DNA of 64,000 nucleotides from Acidobacteriota bacterium (GCA_021806005.1 JAJZDM010000001.1:62001-126000); one strand, 5' to 3'. Counted from the first letter of the stretch, positions 1-8,843 are shown. Notes: a model not told the origin generated them from the sequence alone. Program-made: numbers and translations.

Positions 1-40
1 GCATTCCACCCTTGCAGACTTGGCAACCGGGGTGGAGTGC
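1..40. other. Imperfect inverted repeat at window edge
   Basis: Bases 1-11 pair with 30-40 (10 of 11 positions, the other a possible G-U), and TTGC (12-15) can pair with GCAA (23-26) inside. It lies about 50 bases past the stop of the GH144-like gene on the minus strand. It could be part of a 3' end structure, but the window stops before any downstream tract can be seen. Confidence 0.35.
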
Positions 41-62
41 GGTTTGGGTTGCACGCTCCTTC

Positions 63-90
63 AGCAACCTCCGGCAACCGGAGAGTTGCT
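63..90 (-). terminator. Hairpin directly after GH144-like gene
   Basis: AGCAAC-CTCCGG and CCGGAG-A-GTTGCT form a 12-bp stem with one bulged A and a 3-base loop, starting right at the stop codon of the minus-strand gene. No U-rich tract follows, so it may be a 3' stabilising hairpin and not an intrinsic terminator. Confidence 0.4.
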
Positions 91-1455
91 TTAGACGGAG
101 CGGAAGCCAGCGCGCTGCATGGCGCGGGAGACCTCAGGGTTGCGCGAGAAGGTCTCCCAGACGAAGCCGGAGCGAAGGTTTTCGGCCATCAGGAGGCTGA
201 TTCCCAGGTCGATTCCCAGAACGTCCGGGTCATACCAGTTGGCCTGCGGATGAAAGGCGTCGCAGAAGCCGTACCGCCCCCATGCTTTGTCGCCGTAGCT
301 GGCTTTGAGTGCCTGCTGCACGCGCAGACAGGCCTCGGGCAGGAACGGCAGCGATCCAGCCGTGGCATTGGGCACCACGGAGCCGTCGATGCCGCCGAAG
401 CCCTGGCCCGAGGCGTTTGGACCTCCCCAGGCGGTGTAGCCGTGGGCTGAATCGGAGGCGCTGATACCCCAATAGTCGGGCGAGTACGGTTTGCCCAGCG
501 AGATACAGAACGCCTGATGTGCCCGGGTAGCGGTGACGGAGTTGCTGAAGTAGTTCGCGTAGCGATCGCGCTGGTGACGGAAGTCAAACCACGCCTGGCT
601 GTACTGCTCGGTAAAGATGGGATCATTACCGCTGATGTAGGAGAGTCTGTCGTAGTGAATCACCGGCCGGGACCAGGCGTACCAGCAGCCGGCAGGGATG
701 GGGTGCGTCGGTGAGCCGATGGCCAGCAGATAGATCATCATCAACTCGCAGTATGCCTTCCAGCGGGCAGAGAGAAAGCCGGACTCCGGCTTCCAGCCCA
801 TGGAGAAGGTGGCGCTGCCGTTCACGGGCCCGTTGAGCATCCATGGCCAGTCAACACGGTTGTAGATCCGGGTGGCGAACTGTTGGATCTCAGCGTCCTG
901 GTGAAAGTGTGCGCGGGCAGTGAGTACGCCACAGAGCAGAAGTGCTGTGTCGATGGAGGAGAGTTCGACGTCTTTGTAGCGGTCGCCGGTGTGCACGTCG
1001 TTGAAGTGGTAGTAGAAACCGTGAACGTTGGGCAGGTGTTCAGCGTGGAAGCGCAGGGTGCGTCGGACCTGCTCCAGAATCTGTGCCGGGGGATGGTAAC
1101 CGCGGTGGTCGGCGATGCACAGTGCGGTGAGGCCAAAGCCGGTGGCGGCGATGGAGGCCATAGGACGTGGATCGAGCTGGCCGGTGGAGTTGTTCGTGGC
1201 ACGGTCAAGAACCTGGCCCGTGGAGGGGCCGGCCTGCTCGATGAAGTAGAGGCAGGCGCGGCGTTCCATATCGTCCAGAAAGGCATCGTCGGCGGGGGTG
1301 AGTGTATAGGAGGCCTGCTCCTCCGGGGTGAGATGGAGGTCTGGTGGAGTGAGAGCAGGCTTCGAGGTTTGCGCCGCTGCATTCGTGGCCAGCGTCCTGA
1401 GGCCGGGCAGGAGGGTAGCGCCGGCCAGAAGCTTGAGGCAGTCACGCCGTTGCAT
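91..1455 (-). CDS. Exported glucoamylase-like (GH144-type) glycoside hydrolase
   Basis: 454 aa. The N-terminus MQRRDCLKLLAGATLLPG is a twin-arginine-like signal (RRxxLK plus a short hydrophobic stretch), so the enzyme probably acts in the periplasm or outside. The rest resembles the glycoamylase domain (PF10091): an alpha/alpha-barrel-type sequence with ERRACLYF near residue 65, GFYYHFND near 145, ASDSAHGYTAWGGP near 335 and a C-terminal DPDVLGIDLGISLLMAENLRSGFVW. Characterised members of this family are GH144 endo-beta-1,2-glucanases or related sophorooligosaccharide-releasing enzymes. The substrate here is not proven. The gene follows the two GH39 genes on the same strand after a 94-base gap and probably shares their transcript. 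The ATG at 1455 is the natural start because the signal peptide begins there. Confidence 0.75.
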   Translation of the reverse strand: MQRRDCLKLLAGATLLPGLRTLATNAAAQTSKPALTPPDLHLTPEEQASYTLTPADDAFLDDMERRACLYFIEQAGPSTGQVLDRATNNSTGQLDPRPMASIAATGFGLTALCIADHRGYHPPAQILEQVRRTLRFHAEHLPNVHGFYYHFNDVHTGDRYKDVELSSIDTALLLCGVLTARAHFHQDAEIQQFATRIYNRVDWPWMLNGPVNGSATFSMGWKPESGFLSARWKAYCELMMIYLLAIGSPTHPIPAGCWYAWSRPVIHYDRLSYISGNDPIFTEQYSQAWFDFRHQRDRYANYFSNSVTATRAHQAFCISLGKPYSPDYWGISASDSAHGYTAWGGPNASGQGFGGIDGSVVPNATAGSLPFLPEACLRVQQALKASYGDKAWGRYGFCDAFHPQANWYDPDVLGIDLGISLLMAENLRSGFVWETFSRNPEVSRAMQRAGFRSV

Positions 1456-1549
1456 TCTGAGATCTCCTCGTATCTATTTGGGTCGCATCTGCCGGTTTTG
1501 GTTGCATCTTTCCAGAGATACGATGCTGTTCTGTTGAAGCGTACGATCT

Positions 1550-3208
1550 TCAGGGTTGAACGAGTATGACCGCCAGACCATGCGCGGGAACGGTGAGCGC
1601 AAGTTTGCCGTCGTGCAGGTGATAGTGCTCGGTGGGGGCCATGGCTCCGGCGGCGCGGAGTTGAGCGACCTGCACGGGCGTGAGATCGCCGGGCGGACGG
1701 CCCATAGCGTCGAAGGCTTTGAGCACGTTGCCGTGATCCGGGTCGACGCGGAGAACGTCCACGGCGGCGTTCGGCGCCACATTGCGGAGGCTGAGTTGGA
1801 AGGTTTTGACCGGGCCTGCCGGCTCCTTGGGCCAGGTGTATGTAGAGCCTGAGCCAGTGGGTGGAGCGTAGTTCCAAAGGGCCAGCACCAGCTTGCCGTC
1901 CTCCGTCCGGGTCGCCAGAGCGGAGTCGGAGTCGACGGCCAGGCGGCGGTCGCCGAGCTGGTGAAGGATGCGGAAGTCGTTGAGTGCTGGCTTGGGGATA
2001 TGCTCGGCGGCGACCAGTCCAAAGCCGCCGTAAAAGGGTGTATGCACCACGCCCTGTTCTTCAAAGACGTCAGAGAAGTCCCAGTAATCCATGCTCTGGG
2101 TGAGGCCGTCGCAGAGGCGGATGGTATTGGCCAGCCACGGGCCCATGTAGACGGAGTCGGTGACGTTCGGTTCGTTGGAGTAGCTGGCGCTGTATTCGGA
2201 GAAGATGAGCGGAAGATGGGGGTAGGGGGAGTCGAGGATCTGCTGGTGCACCATCTTGACGGCGAGATAGACCATCCGGCTGCGGGGGATGGCTTCGTGA
2301 GTGTGAAAGACGTTTTCCGATGTGTCGTTGCCGTAGACGTGGGTGGAGACGAAGTCGATGGGCGTATGGTGGGCGTTGACCCAGGCCAGGAAGGGCGTGA
2401 CCCATGCAGCCTGCGCCGTTGCGGGCCCTCCGACTTGAAGGCGCGGAGAGACGGATTTGAGCGCACGAGCGGTGTGGTCGTAGAGCTCAAAGTAGGTCTG
2501 CTGACGGGGACGGCCACCCCAGAAGTCCAGATTGGGCTCGTTCCAGACTTCGAACTTCCAGGTGGAGACCTCATCGATGCCATAACGCTCGATCAGGTGA
2601 CTGGCCAGGGCCTTGATCATGTTGTCCCAAAGGGCATAGTCCTTGGGCGGGGAGACGATGGGGCGATACCAGAAGGCCTGAACCAAGGATGGATCCTGGG
2701 CCATCTTCCTGGGCATGAAGCTGAGTTCAACGTATGGTTTGACGTGCTCGGCCAGAAGCCCGTCGTAGATCTCATCGACGTAAAAGAAGTTGTAGATCGA
2801 GGCGTCATGTGCGGCTTGCGCGGCCAGACCTGGGTTTTCGGTCTGGCGGCCGGGATCATAGAGGCCTACTTCGTCGTCCAGGATGCCGTGGAAGCGGATG
2901 GATTGGAAGTCCGTAGCCTGCTTGACGGTGTGAAGATCCTCCCGGTAGGAGGCGCGTAGCGCCAGGATGGCGTGACCCGAGCCAAAGGTCTGTTCCCAGA
3001 AGTGAGGAAAGGGAGTTGTGGGAGCCTTTGCGTCGATGACCAGCCGGACGGGGGCTTCAACCGGTGGTGAAGCAGGAGGCTTGGCCTGCGCATGCGCTGA
3101 GAGAGGCAGCGAACTGGCCGTGAGCAAGACGATCAACTCCGCGGCAAGAGCAGAGGCGGCGTGCAGTGCGACATTCAGGCGGAGGGAGGTCGAAGAGGTC
3201 TTTGTCAT
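1550..3208 (-). CDS. GH39-family glycoside hydrolase (beta-xylosidase-like), paralogue 1
   Basis: 552 aa with a basic N-terminus, a hydrophobic segment and an AHAQA-type signal cleavage site near residue 42, so it is exported. The GH39/clan GH-A pattern is clear: the acid/base glutamate is in WNEPNLDFW (E224) and the candidate nucleophile is in IFSEYS (E338). A beta-sandwich-like region follows from about residue 420. GH39 members are mainly beta-xylosidases, alpha-L-iduronidases and some arabinosidases; substrate cannot be read here, though plant xylan or arabinan is plausible next to the pectin locus. The start overlaps the stop of the upstream GH39 gene by four bases (ATGA), which indicates translational coupling. 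The protein is about 50 residues longer than its neighbour, mostly N-terminal and in a loop near residues 118-136. Confidence 0.82.
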   Translation of the reverse strand: MTKTSSTSLRLNVALHAASALAAELIVLLTASSLPLSAHAQAKPPASPPVEAPVRLVIDAKAPTTPFPHFWEQTFGSGHAILALRASYREDLHTVKQATDFQSIRFHGILDDEVGLYDPGRQTENPGLAAQAAHDASIYNFFYVDEIYDGLLAEHVKPYVELSFMPRKMAQDPSLVQAFWYRPIVSPPKDYALWDNMIKALASHLIERYGIDEVSTWKFEVWNEPNLDFWGGRPRQQTYFELYDHTARALKSVSPRLQVGGPATAQAAWVTPFLAWVNAHHTPIDFVSTHVYGNDTSENVFHTHEAIPRSRMVYLAVKMVHQQILDSPYPHLPLIFSEYSASYSNEPNVTDSVYMGPWLANTIRLCDGLTQSMDYWDFSDVFEEQGVVHTPFYGGFGLVAAEHIPKPALNDFRILHQLGDRRLAVDSDSALATRTEDGKLVLALWNYAPPTGSGSTYTWPKEPAGPVKTFQLSLRNVAPNAAVDVLRVDPDHGNVLKAFDAMGRPPGDLTPVQVAQLRAAGAMAPTEHYHLHDGKLALTVPAHGLAVILVQP

Positions 3209-4707
3209 GGCTGAACCTTGATGAGCAAGAGGGTGTTGGGACTCAAGTCGACCGTGAGTCCGCCGTTGTGCAGGTGCGTCTGCTCCGGTGCTCCCAGGGC
3301 AGTCTGGTGGTTGAGTTCGACGACTTGAGACGGCGTTGGATCGACGGGGCTGCCCATGGCGGCATACCTGGGCAGGACGTTTCCGTGGTTGTTGTCTACA
3401 CGCTGGATGGCGATGGCGGCGTCTGCAGGAACTCCGCGGAGGGTGAGGTCGAGTGTCTGCGTCGTGCCGCGATCGCCGGGGTCGACGAGGTTCCAGACGG
3501 CGATGGCCAGACCTCCGTCAGCCGTTTCGGTTGCGATCAGATCTTTCGCGTTGCTGGCGATACGACGGTCTCCTAGCTGGTGAAGCAGGCCAAAGGCATA
3601 GTAGCTGGGCTTGTAGATGCCACCCTTGGCGATGAGGCCGAAGTGGCCGTCAAACGGCCTCTGTATAGGACCATCTTCTTCGAAGACATCATCGAAGGTC
3701 CAGAAGGACATCTCGGTGACGCTGCCGTCACACTCGCGAACGGTGTTGGCCAGCGCCGGGCCCACGTAGGTAGTGTCCCGTGCGTCTTCGGCTCCGATGA
3801 CGTTCCACTCCGTCCAGAGCAGTGGAAGGTGGGGCAGGGAGGAAGCATCGATCTCCTGACGAACCTTGGCAACAGCGCGGCAGACGCGATCATCTCTGGG
3901 TATCTTCTGATCCGTGTGGAAGAGATTCTGCACGGTGTCATCGGCGTAGCCGTGGGTGGAGACGAAGTCTATGGGAACGTGCATGGCGGCCGCATGGGCC
4001 AGGAAGGCAGGGATCCAGGAGGCAGCGGCGGTCGCCGGCCCTCCAACGCGCAGAAGTGGGCTGACGCGTTTGATGTCGCGGGCCGTGTGGTCATAGAGAT
4101 CGAAGTAGCTCTGCTGGCGAGGAATTCCACCCCAGAAGTCGATGTTGGGCTCATTCCAGACCTCGAAGTACCACTGCGAAACCTCCTGGATACCATAGCG
4201 GTCTACAAGGTGCTGAGCCAGGTGCGTGATCATGTCATCCCATAACTCCCAGCTTTTGGGAGGAGAGACGTCCGGGTGATACCAGAAGACGTGCAGATCG
4301 CGGGGGTTGAAAGCGAGCTTTCGGGGCATGAAGCTGAGCTCCACAACGGGGCGGACGCCGTTCTGGAGCAGGCCATCGTAGATCTGATCGACGTAGGAGA
4401 AGTTGTAGACCGGGTTGCCGTGCGGGTCTTCGTTGTAGAGACCGACCTCATCGTCGAGGATGCCGTGAAACCGAACATAGCGAAAGTCAGCGACGTTGTG
4501 CACGGAGCGAATGTCACTGCGGTAGGAGTCGCGGAGGCTGAGGATGGCGTGGCCGGAACCGAAGATCTGCTCCCAGAAGTGTGGGAAGGGGGTGGTGGAT
4601 GCCTGTGCGTCGATGGTGACGTGTTGGAGAGACTGGGCGCAAAGGGTTGAGCCAGGAGGCAACGCCAGAAGCAGGGTGAAGAGAGAGCAGCGGAGCCAGT
4701 GGTTCAT
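3205..4707 (-). CDS. GH39-family glycoside hydrolase (beta-xylosidase-like), paralogue 2
   Basis: 500 aa with a signal peptide (MNHWLRCSLFTLLLALPPGS...CAQ). It is clearly homologous to the downstream gene along its whole length: both share PFPHFWEQ, FHGILDDEVGLY, VELSFMPRK and FEVWNEPN. The acid/base glutamate is E186 in WNEPN and the nucleophile candidate is E300 in LLWTEWN. This is the first gene of a minus-strand series (GH39-GH39-GH144-like), with about 700 bases of non-coding DNA upstream. The pair probably arose by tandem duplication, and the moderate divergence suggests different substrates. A LacI-type half-palindrome (CAAACGATTG, 4829-4838) lies about 120 bases upstream of the start but is only weak evidence of control. 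Confidence 0.82.
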   Translation of the reverse strand: MNHWLRCSLFTLLLALPPGSTLCAQSLQHVTIDAQASTTPFPHFWEQIFGSGHAILSLRDSYRSDIRSVHNVADFRYVRFHGILDDEVGLYNEDPHGNPVYNFSYVDQIYDGLLQNGVRPVVELSFMPRKLAFNPRDLHVFWYHPDVSPPKSWELWDDMITHLAQHLVDRYGIQEVSQWYFEVWNEPNIDFWGGIPRQQSYFDLYDHTARDIKRVSPLLRVGGPATAAASWIPAFLAHAAAMHVPIDFVSTHGYADDTVQNLFHTDQKIPRDDRVCRAVAKVRQEIDASSLPHLPLLWTEWNVIGAEDARDTTYVGPALANTVRECDGSVTEMSFWTFDDVFEEDGPIQRPFDGHFGLIAKGGIYKPSYYAFGLLHQLGDRRIASNAKDLIATETADGGLAIAVWNLVDPGDRGTTQTLDLTLRGVPADAAIAIQRVDNNHGNVLPRYAAMGSPVDPTPSQVVELNHQTALGAPEQTHLHNGGLTVDLSPNTLLLIKVQP

Positions 4708-5414
4708 GGTGAAACTCCTGTGGTTTTATGGACGAGATCGGCGCGAACCTCTGGAGAACGGCCGGACAGTCTTCTGGAGCAGACTGTGCCTGTGATGCCT
4801 GGCGCGCCAGCCTGCGCAGCAACTCCCGCAAACGATTGTGCATTGCCTAATATCTGCTCCGAACAGGACGTCTGTCAACCACAAGACGAGATTGCGGCGC
4901 AGCGACTCTCTGGTTGCCGCCGGCGAGCGATGAAGCCAATCCCTGACGGCAATCGTCTCCAGCGACCAGAGGTGTGTAGAAACGCACGTTCTGCAAAAGC
5001 GCAGCCCCGCATTCCTGTAGGCCATTCCAGGCACCGAACGAACCGTCAAGCCGTCGGCACGCCGGATTCTTCACTCGTCGACGATCACCCATGCTGGACT
5101 CGGGGATGCGGTCCGTAGAATTGTGCCAACCTGTGGGGCTGGGAGATGTGTGGCGCAGATCGAGATTGCAACCCATTGCGGGGCAACCGGAGGCTCTGCC
5201 TGCTCTGCGGTGGCACGGCCAGGGAGGTAGGAGCGGTGGTTGGCGGTTGGGTCTGGAAATGGGGTGAAGGCGGCAGCGTGCAGAGAGGCTCTCACCGTTG
5301 AAGATGCTCCTGGATGTCGGAGTTTCGTACGCTGCTGGAGAGGACCTTCTGCCTGGATGGTGGAACGCCTGCCATTATGATGAAAAGGCGAATGGCTGCT
5401 TCAGGACGGCAATT
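4708..5414. other. Non-coding region between divergent GH39 and phosphorylase genes
   Basis: Some 700 bases without a convincing gene. Reading frames here show no recognisable domain, signal peptide or ribosome-binding site. It must hold the promoters of both flanking genes. The imperfect palindrome CAAACGATTG at 4829-4838 resembles LacI-family half-sites around a central CG. I see no other clear signal. Confidence 0.5.
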
Positions 5415-6104
5415 ATGAGATCGAAGGTTGCTATCATCGCGGCATTGCCGCACGAGTTGGCTCGGCTGGTACGGGGAGTCAGACGGGATCCGGCTTGGGC
5501 GAAGCAGGGGGTGTGGCTCTACCGGCTGGAGAAGGCCGTGGTGGTGGCTGCCGGAATGGGAGCTGAGCGAGTCACGGTGGCTGTGGAGGCTGCACTGACC
5601 GCGGACGGTGTGGAGACGCTGCTTTCCACGGGGCTGGCGGGAGCATGTGCGCCCGGCCTGGCTGCAGGGACTGTTCTGGAGGCGAACTGGGTGGTGGATG
5701 CCGGAAGCGGGGAACGCTTTGCTGCCATCGGTACGCAGGCTGCTGAGGGAGGATCGGTTCTGGTGACCACGGCGCGGGTTGCCGGTGTTCAGCAGAAGAC
5801 CGAGCTGGCCAGCCGCTATGGAGCGGCGATGGTGGATATGGAGGCGGCATCGGTGGCCCGGATGGCGCAGGGGCTGGGGCTGGGCTTTCGGGCGATCAAA
5901 GGAATCTCAGACGAAAGCGATGTCGAGTTAAGTTCGCTGGAGGCCTTTGCTGGAGATCTGGGAACGTTCCGTACCGGCGCCTTTGCTCTGCACACAGCGT
6001 TGCGGCCGATGGAGTGGCGAAGGGCGGTGGCCCTGGGGCGCGCCAGCGCCCGGGCGCTGGCCGGGCTGGAGGCGAGGTTAAGAGAGGTAGTTGAGAGGCT
6101 CTGA
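5415..6104 (+). CDS. Nucleoside phosphorylase-I family protein (MTA/SAH nucleosidase- or HpnG-like)
   Basis: 229 aa from the ATG at 5415 (MRSKVAIIAALPHEL). A longer frame from 5298 adds 39 residues with no family character, so I reject that start. The PNP/MTAN fold is visible: the N-terminal strand VAIIAALPHEL, the glycine-rich GMGAERVTVAVEAAL, STGLAGACAPGLAAGTV and the family signature AAMVDMEAASVARMA near residue 143. GISDESD near residue 165 places an aspartate at the purine-binding position. Such enzymes cleave the N-glycosidic bond of methylthioadenosine, adenosylhomocysteine or, in hopanoid producers, adenosylhopane. No hopanoid or methionine-salvage genes are adjacent, so the substrate is undecided. 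Confidence 0.7.
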   Translation: MRSKVAIIAALPHELARLVRGVRRDPAWAKQGVWLYRLEKAVVVAAGMGAERVTVAVEAALTADGVETLLSTGLAGACAPGLAAGTVLEANWVVDAGSGERFAAIGTQAAEGGSVLVTTARVAGVQQKTELASRYGAAMVDMEAASVARMAQGLGLGFRAIKGISDESDVELSSLEAFAGDLGTFRTGAFALHTALRPMEWRRAVALGRASARALAGLEARLREVVERL

Positions 6105-6187
6105 TCGTCGCAGTAGCACCCGCTGGATCCGCTTGGACGGCTTCCGATGCAGGCCTGAGCCTGGGTGACCGCCGAAAGAGAGCAGTT

Positions 6188-6691
6188 CTAAGCCGTGGTT
6201 GGATGAAGATGAATGACCATGCGAGCGTAACTGCCGGTAGGCGGGGAGCTGCCCCACTCGGCCTCGTCGACGAGGGCCTGGATGAGAAACATTCCCATGC
6301 CGCGGGCGGTCTCCTGTTCCTGCATCTTTTTATCGATGTCCGGGGTATGGGGCGTGCTGGTTCCGGAGTGGGAGGGGCCATCACCTGTATCTGTGACTTT
6401 GATCTCGAGAGAGCCTGGACCGGCAGAGAGGATTACGCCGACGCTGAGGGAGTCGTCGAGTCTGTTGCCGTGCTCCATGGCGTTGATGCAGGCCTCTGCC
6501 ACGGCAGTTTTGAGGTCTTCGATGCGCTCTTCGCTGAAGCCCATCAGGCGGGCCAGATTGGCGGCCGTGTTCATCGCCACCTTCTCGTATCCGAGCCGGG
6601 AGGGGAGTTGAAGTTCGACCCTTTTACTTGCGGTTCTCTCGCCAGGCGCAGGGCTTGCGCTGCTGCTCGTCGCATTGTCGATCAATGCCAT
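6188..6691 (-). CDS. RsbW-type anti-sigma factor serine kinase
   Basis: 167 aa. A GHKL/HATPase_c_2 domain covers about residues 30-160. The N box is seen in LKTAVAEACINAMEHGN (near residue 65), the G1 box in VTDTGDGP (near 105) and the G2 region in ARGMGMFLIQALVDE (near 135). Such proteins bind a sigma factor or another target and phosphorylate the serine of a STAS antagonist. A STAS gene lies divergently 215 bases away, which makes the two a likely partner-switching pair. The target sigma factor or phosphatase is not in the window. The low-complexity stretch around residues 112-125 is a family-variable ATP-lid region. Confidence 0.85.
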   Translation of the reverse strand: MALIDNATSSSASPAPGERTASKRVELQLPSRLGYEKVAMNTAANLARLMGFSEERIEDLKTAVAEACINAMEHGNRLDDSLSVGVILSAGPGSLEIKVTDTGDGPSHSGTSTPHTPDIDKKMQEQETARGMGMFLIQALVDEAEWGSSPPTGSYARMVIHLHPTTA

Positions 6692-6905
6692 CCTCCCTCT
6701 CTCCCCTTGTGCGTGGGGGGTGAGAAGACACTGTAAGCCAAATGTAGCGTAGCAGTATCGGTTGCCTCTCAGAGGAAAATCTTGAGGGATGAGCCTGAAG
6801 TAAAACGGTTATGGGGTGGAGGTGCATGAGGTACACTTGCAGCAGTTACGCGCCGGAACCGAGCATCGACACCCGTTGATCGCAAGTGCAGAAGGAGGCA
6901 TAGCC

Positions 6906-7250
6906 ATGAGCCTGACGATGAAGACCCGGGAAGTAAGTGGGGTGACCGTTCTGGATCTGTCCGGGAAGATTACCCTGGGCGAAGGTGGAAAAACCCTGCG
7001 GGATGAGGTGCGGATGCTTCTGGCCAAGGGGGTCCGCAAGATGGTGCTGAACCTGGCCGAGGTAAGCTACATCGACAGTTCGGGGCTGGGTGAGCTGGTG
7101 AGCGCCTACACCGCAGCCAAAAATCAGGGTGGCGAGTTGAAGCTTGTGAACCTGACCCACAGGGTCCGTGATCTGCTGGTGATCACCAAGCTGGTCACAG
7201 TCTTTGACGTCAAGGACGATGAGGCTGCGGCTGTAGCCTCGTTCGCTTAG
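6906..7250 (+). CDS. STAS-domain anti-anti-sigma factor (RsbV-like)
   Basis: 114 aa from the ATG at 6906, preceded by a strong AAGGAGG seven bases upstream. An in-frame start at 6816 is possible but has no Shine-Dalgarno and adds non-homologous sequence. The protein is a single STAS domain. GVTVLDLSGKITLGEG opens the fold, and VSYIDSSGLGELVSAY carries the conserved DSSGLGEL motif, whose serine is the site phosphorylated by RsbW-type kinases. It would release the kinase's partner when unphosphorylated. The divergent RsbW-like gene at 6188-6691 is the obvious partner. Confidence 0.9.
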   Translation: MSLTMKTREVSGVTVLDLSGKITLGEGGKTLRDEVRMLLAKGVRKMVLNLAEVSYIDSSGLGELVSAYTAAKNQGGELKLVNLTHRVRDLLVITKLVTVFDVKDDEAAAVASFA

Positions 7251-7275
7251 CCTCCGCGACGGGGGCGGGCGGCGG

Positions 7276-7295
7276 CTGGTCTTTTGGAAGACCAG
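7276..7295 (+). terminator. Hairpin after STAS gene
   Basis: CTGGTCTT pairs perfectly with AAGACCAG around a TTGG loop, starting 26 bases after the STAS stop codon. The bases that follow (TAAGGG) are not a U tract. It may end or stabilise the mRNA. Confidence 0.45.
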
Positions 7296-7336
7296 TAAGG
7301 GACAGTCCTGCGGTAGACAAGCAGGGTTCCAAGGAC

Positions 7337-7359
7337 GCATCTCCGGCTAAGGGAGATGC
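7337..7359. terminator. Second hairpin between STAS gene and tRNA-Leu
   Basis: GCATCTCC and GGAGATGC form an 8-bp perfect stem with a 7-base loop (GGCTAAG). It lies between the converging STAS gene and the minus-strand tRNA-Leu and could serve either. No poly-U tract is present. Confidence 0.35.
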
Positions 7360-7469
7360 ATATTGTGTTGTCTGCTGAGGGCGGAGCGCACGCGGTGGCG
7401 CGCAGGCAAGCTTCGGGGGATACAAGTAAAAAGGCCAACCGCATGATGGGTTGACCCGAAGAGAAGACT

Positions 7470-7554
7470 TGGTGCGGAGGAGGGGACTTGAACCCCTATG
7501 CCTTGCGGCGCTAGCACCTCAAGCTAGTGCGTCTGCCAATTTCGCCACCTCCGC
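7470..7554 (-). tRNA. tRNA-Leu (GAG)
   Basis: Read on the minus strand from 7554, a class II tRNA folds. The acceptor GCGGAGG pairs with CCTCCGC, and the anticodon stem CTAGC/GCTAG holds loop TTGAGGT with anticodon GAG (7518-7520). A long variable arm (GCCGCAAGGC) and T arm GGGG-TTCAAGT-CCCC follow, then discriminator A and an encoded CCA (7470-7472). It reads CUC/CUU leucine codons. Confidence 0.97.
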
Positions 7555-7658
7555 GTGGGCCCGGCACACGCGAGACGCATGACAGGGAAGACGCGCAACC
7601 ACCAGACCAGTATAGCATCCTGCACCCGGGCCAGATCGGAGGCTGAGATACGTCGGAT

Positions 7659-8843
7659 TCAGAGGCTCCGGTTGAGCATGGAACGGAGTTCTTCGGGGTG
7701 ATGGCAGTGTGCCATGGCGGTCTCTCGCAGGATGCGCCGAGTGCGTACGAGCTCAGCCAGTGACTGATCCATGGTCGTCATCCCATCGGCAACTCCGGTG
7801 GAGACCTGGGAGCGAATCTGATGATCCTGAGCGGTGCGTATCAGGTTGCGAATTCCGTTGGTGGCCACCATGATCTCCAGGGCAGGAAAGCGTCCTGCCT
7901 GACCGGCTGCCGGCACCAGTTGCTGGGCGATGATGGCCAGCAGCGCCAGCGAAAGTTGCTGGCGAATCTGAATCTGGTTGCTGGAAGGAAAGCTGTCCAG
8001 CAGCCGAGACATGGTCTGCGCGGTGTCGTTGGTATGCAGCGAAGAGAGAACCAGGTGTCCGGTCTCGGCAGCGGTCAGGGCTGCGGCCATGGTCTCGGTA
8101 TCCCGCATCTCTCCGATCAAAATCACATCCGGACTCTGGCGCAGGACAGCGCGAACCGCCTGAGAGAAGCCTGGGGTGTCGTATCCCACCTCGATCTGCT
8201 CGATGATGGAGTTGCGGTTGACGTGCTGATACTCGACAGGATCTTCGATGGTGATGATATGTTCGCGACGGCGAGCGTTGATGAGGTGAACGAGCGCCGC
8301 CATGGTGGAGGTCTTTCCGCTGCCGGTGGGGCCGGTGAAGAGAATGAGCCCCTGGCGGCGTTCAACCAGTCGGCCCAGGATGGGGGGCAGGTTCAGCGAC
8401 TCCAGCGTAGGGATCTGCGCAGGGAGCAGACGGATGCTGGCCGCCAGGGTTGCACGCTGGTAGTGAATGTTGGCCCGGAACCTTCCCAGCGATCCCCGAA
8501 CGAAACAGAAGTCGATGACCCGGCGGCTTTCCAGCTCTTTGGCCTGTTCCGCGGTCAGCAGGGGCAGAAGCAGTCTGCGCAGATCCTCGGCCGAGAGCGC
8601 TTTGCCCGTGGAAGGGATGAGAACTCCGCTCACCCGCAGAGTGAGTCCCGCGCCGGCGATGAGGAGAATGTCAGAGGCGTTGCGTTCGATCGCCTGGGCC
8701 AGAAATGTGTCCAGATAGGGATCGGGATCGACTCTCTTCTCGCCGTCTGCGACAGCCTTACTGGAAGAACCGGCCTTCGGGGCGGGTACCGATCGATTCA
8801 GTTCGTAGACGAGCTGTGAAAGATCGCTCTCATACTCAGCCAT
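7659..8843 (-). CDS. pilT: PilT-family type IV pilus retraction ATPase
   Basis: 394 aa from the ATG at 8843, which has AAGGAGG six bases upstream. The frame stays open far beyond that start, but only as the antisense of the isoaspartyl peptidase gene. An N-terminal PAS-like region (residues 40-130) leads into a RecA-like ATPase with Walker A GPTGSGKTS (near residue 180), Asp box ITIEDPVEYQH, Walker B-region SPDVILIGEMRDTET and His box HTNDTAQT. This is the order seen in PilT/PilU. The motor depolymerises type IV pili for twitching motility at the inner membrane. No other pil gene lies nearby. The first 35 residues are a low-complexity tail not usual in PilT. PilU is the alternative name. Confidence 0.88.
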   Translation of the reverse strand: MAEYESDLSQLVYELNRSVPAPKAGSSSKAVADGEKRVDPDPYLDTFLAQAIERNASDILLIAGAGLTLRVSGVLIPSTGKALSAEDLRRLLLPLLTAEQAKELESRRVIDFCFVRGSLGRFRANIHYQRATLAASIRLLPAQIPTLESLNLPPILGRLVERRQGLILFTGPTGSGKTSTMAALVHLINARRREHIITIEDPVEYQHVNRNSIIEQIEVGYDTPGFSQAVRAVLRQSPDVILIGEMRDTETMAAALTAAETGHLVLSSLHTNDTAQTMSRLLDSFPSSNQIQIRQQLSLALLAIIAQQLVPAAGQAGRFPALEIMVATNGIRNLIRTAQDHQIRSQVSTGVADGMTTMDQSLAELVRTRRILRETAMAHCHHPEELRSMLNRSL

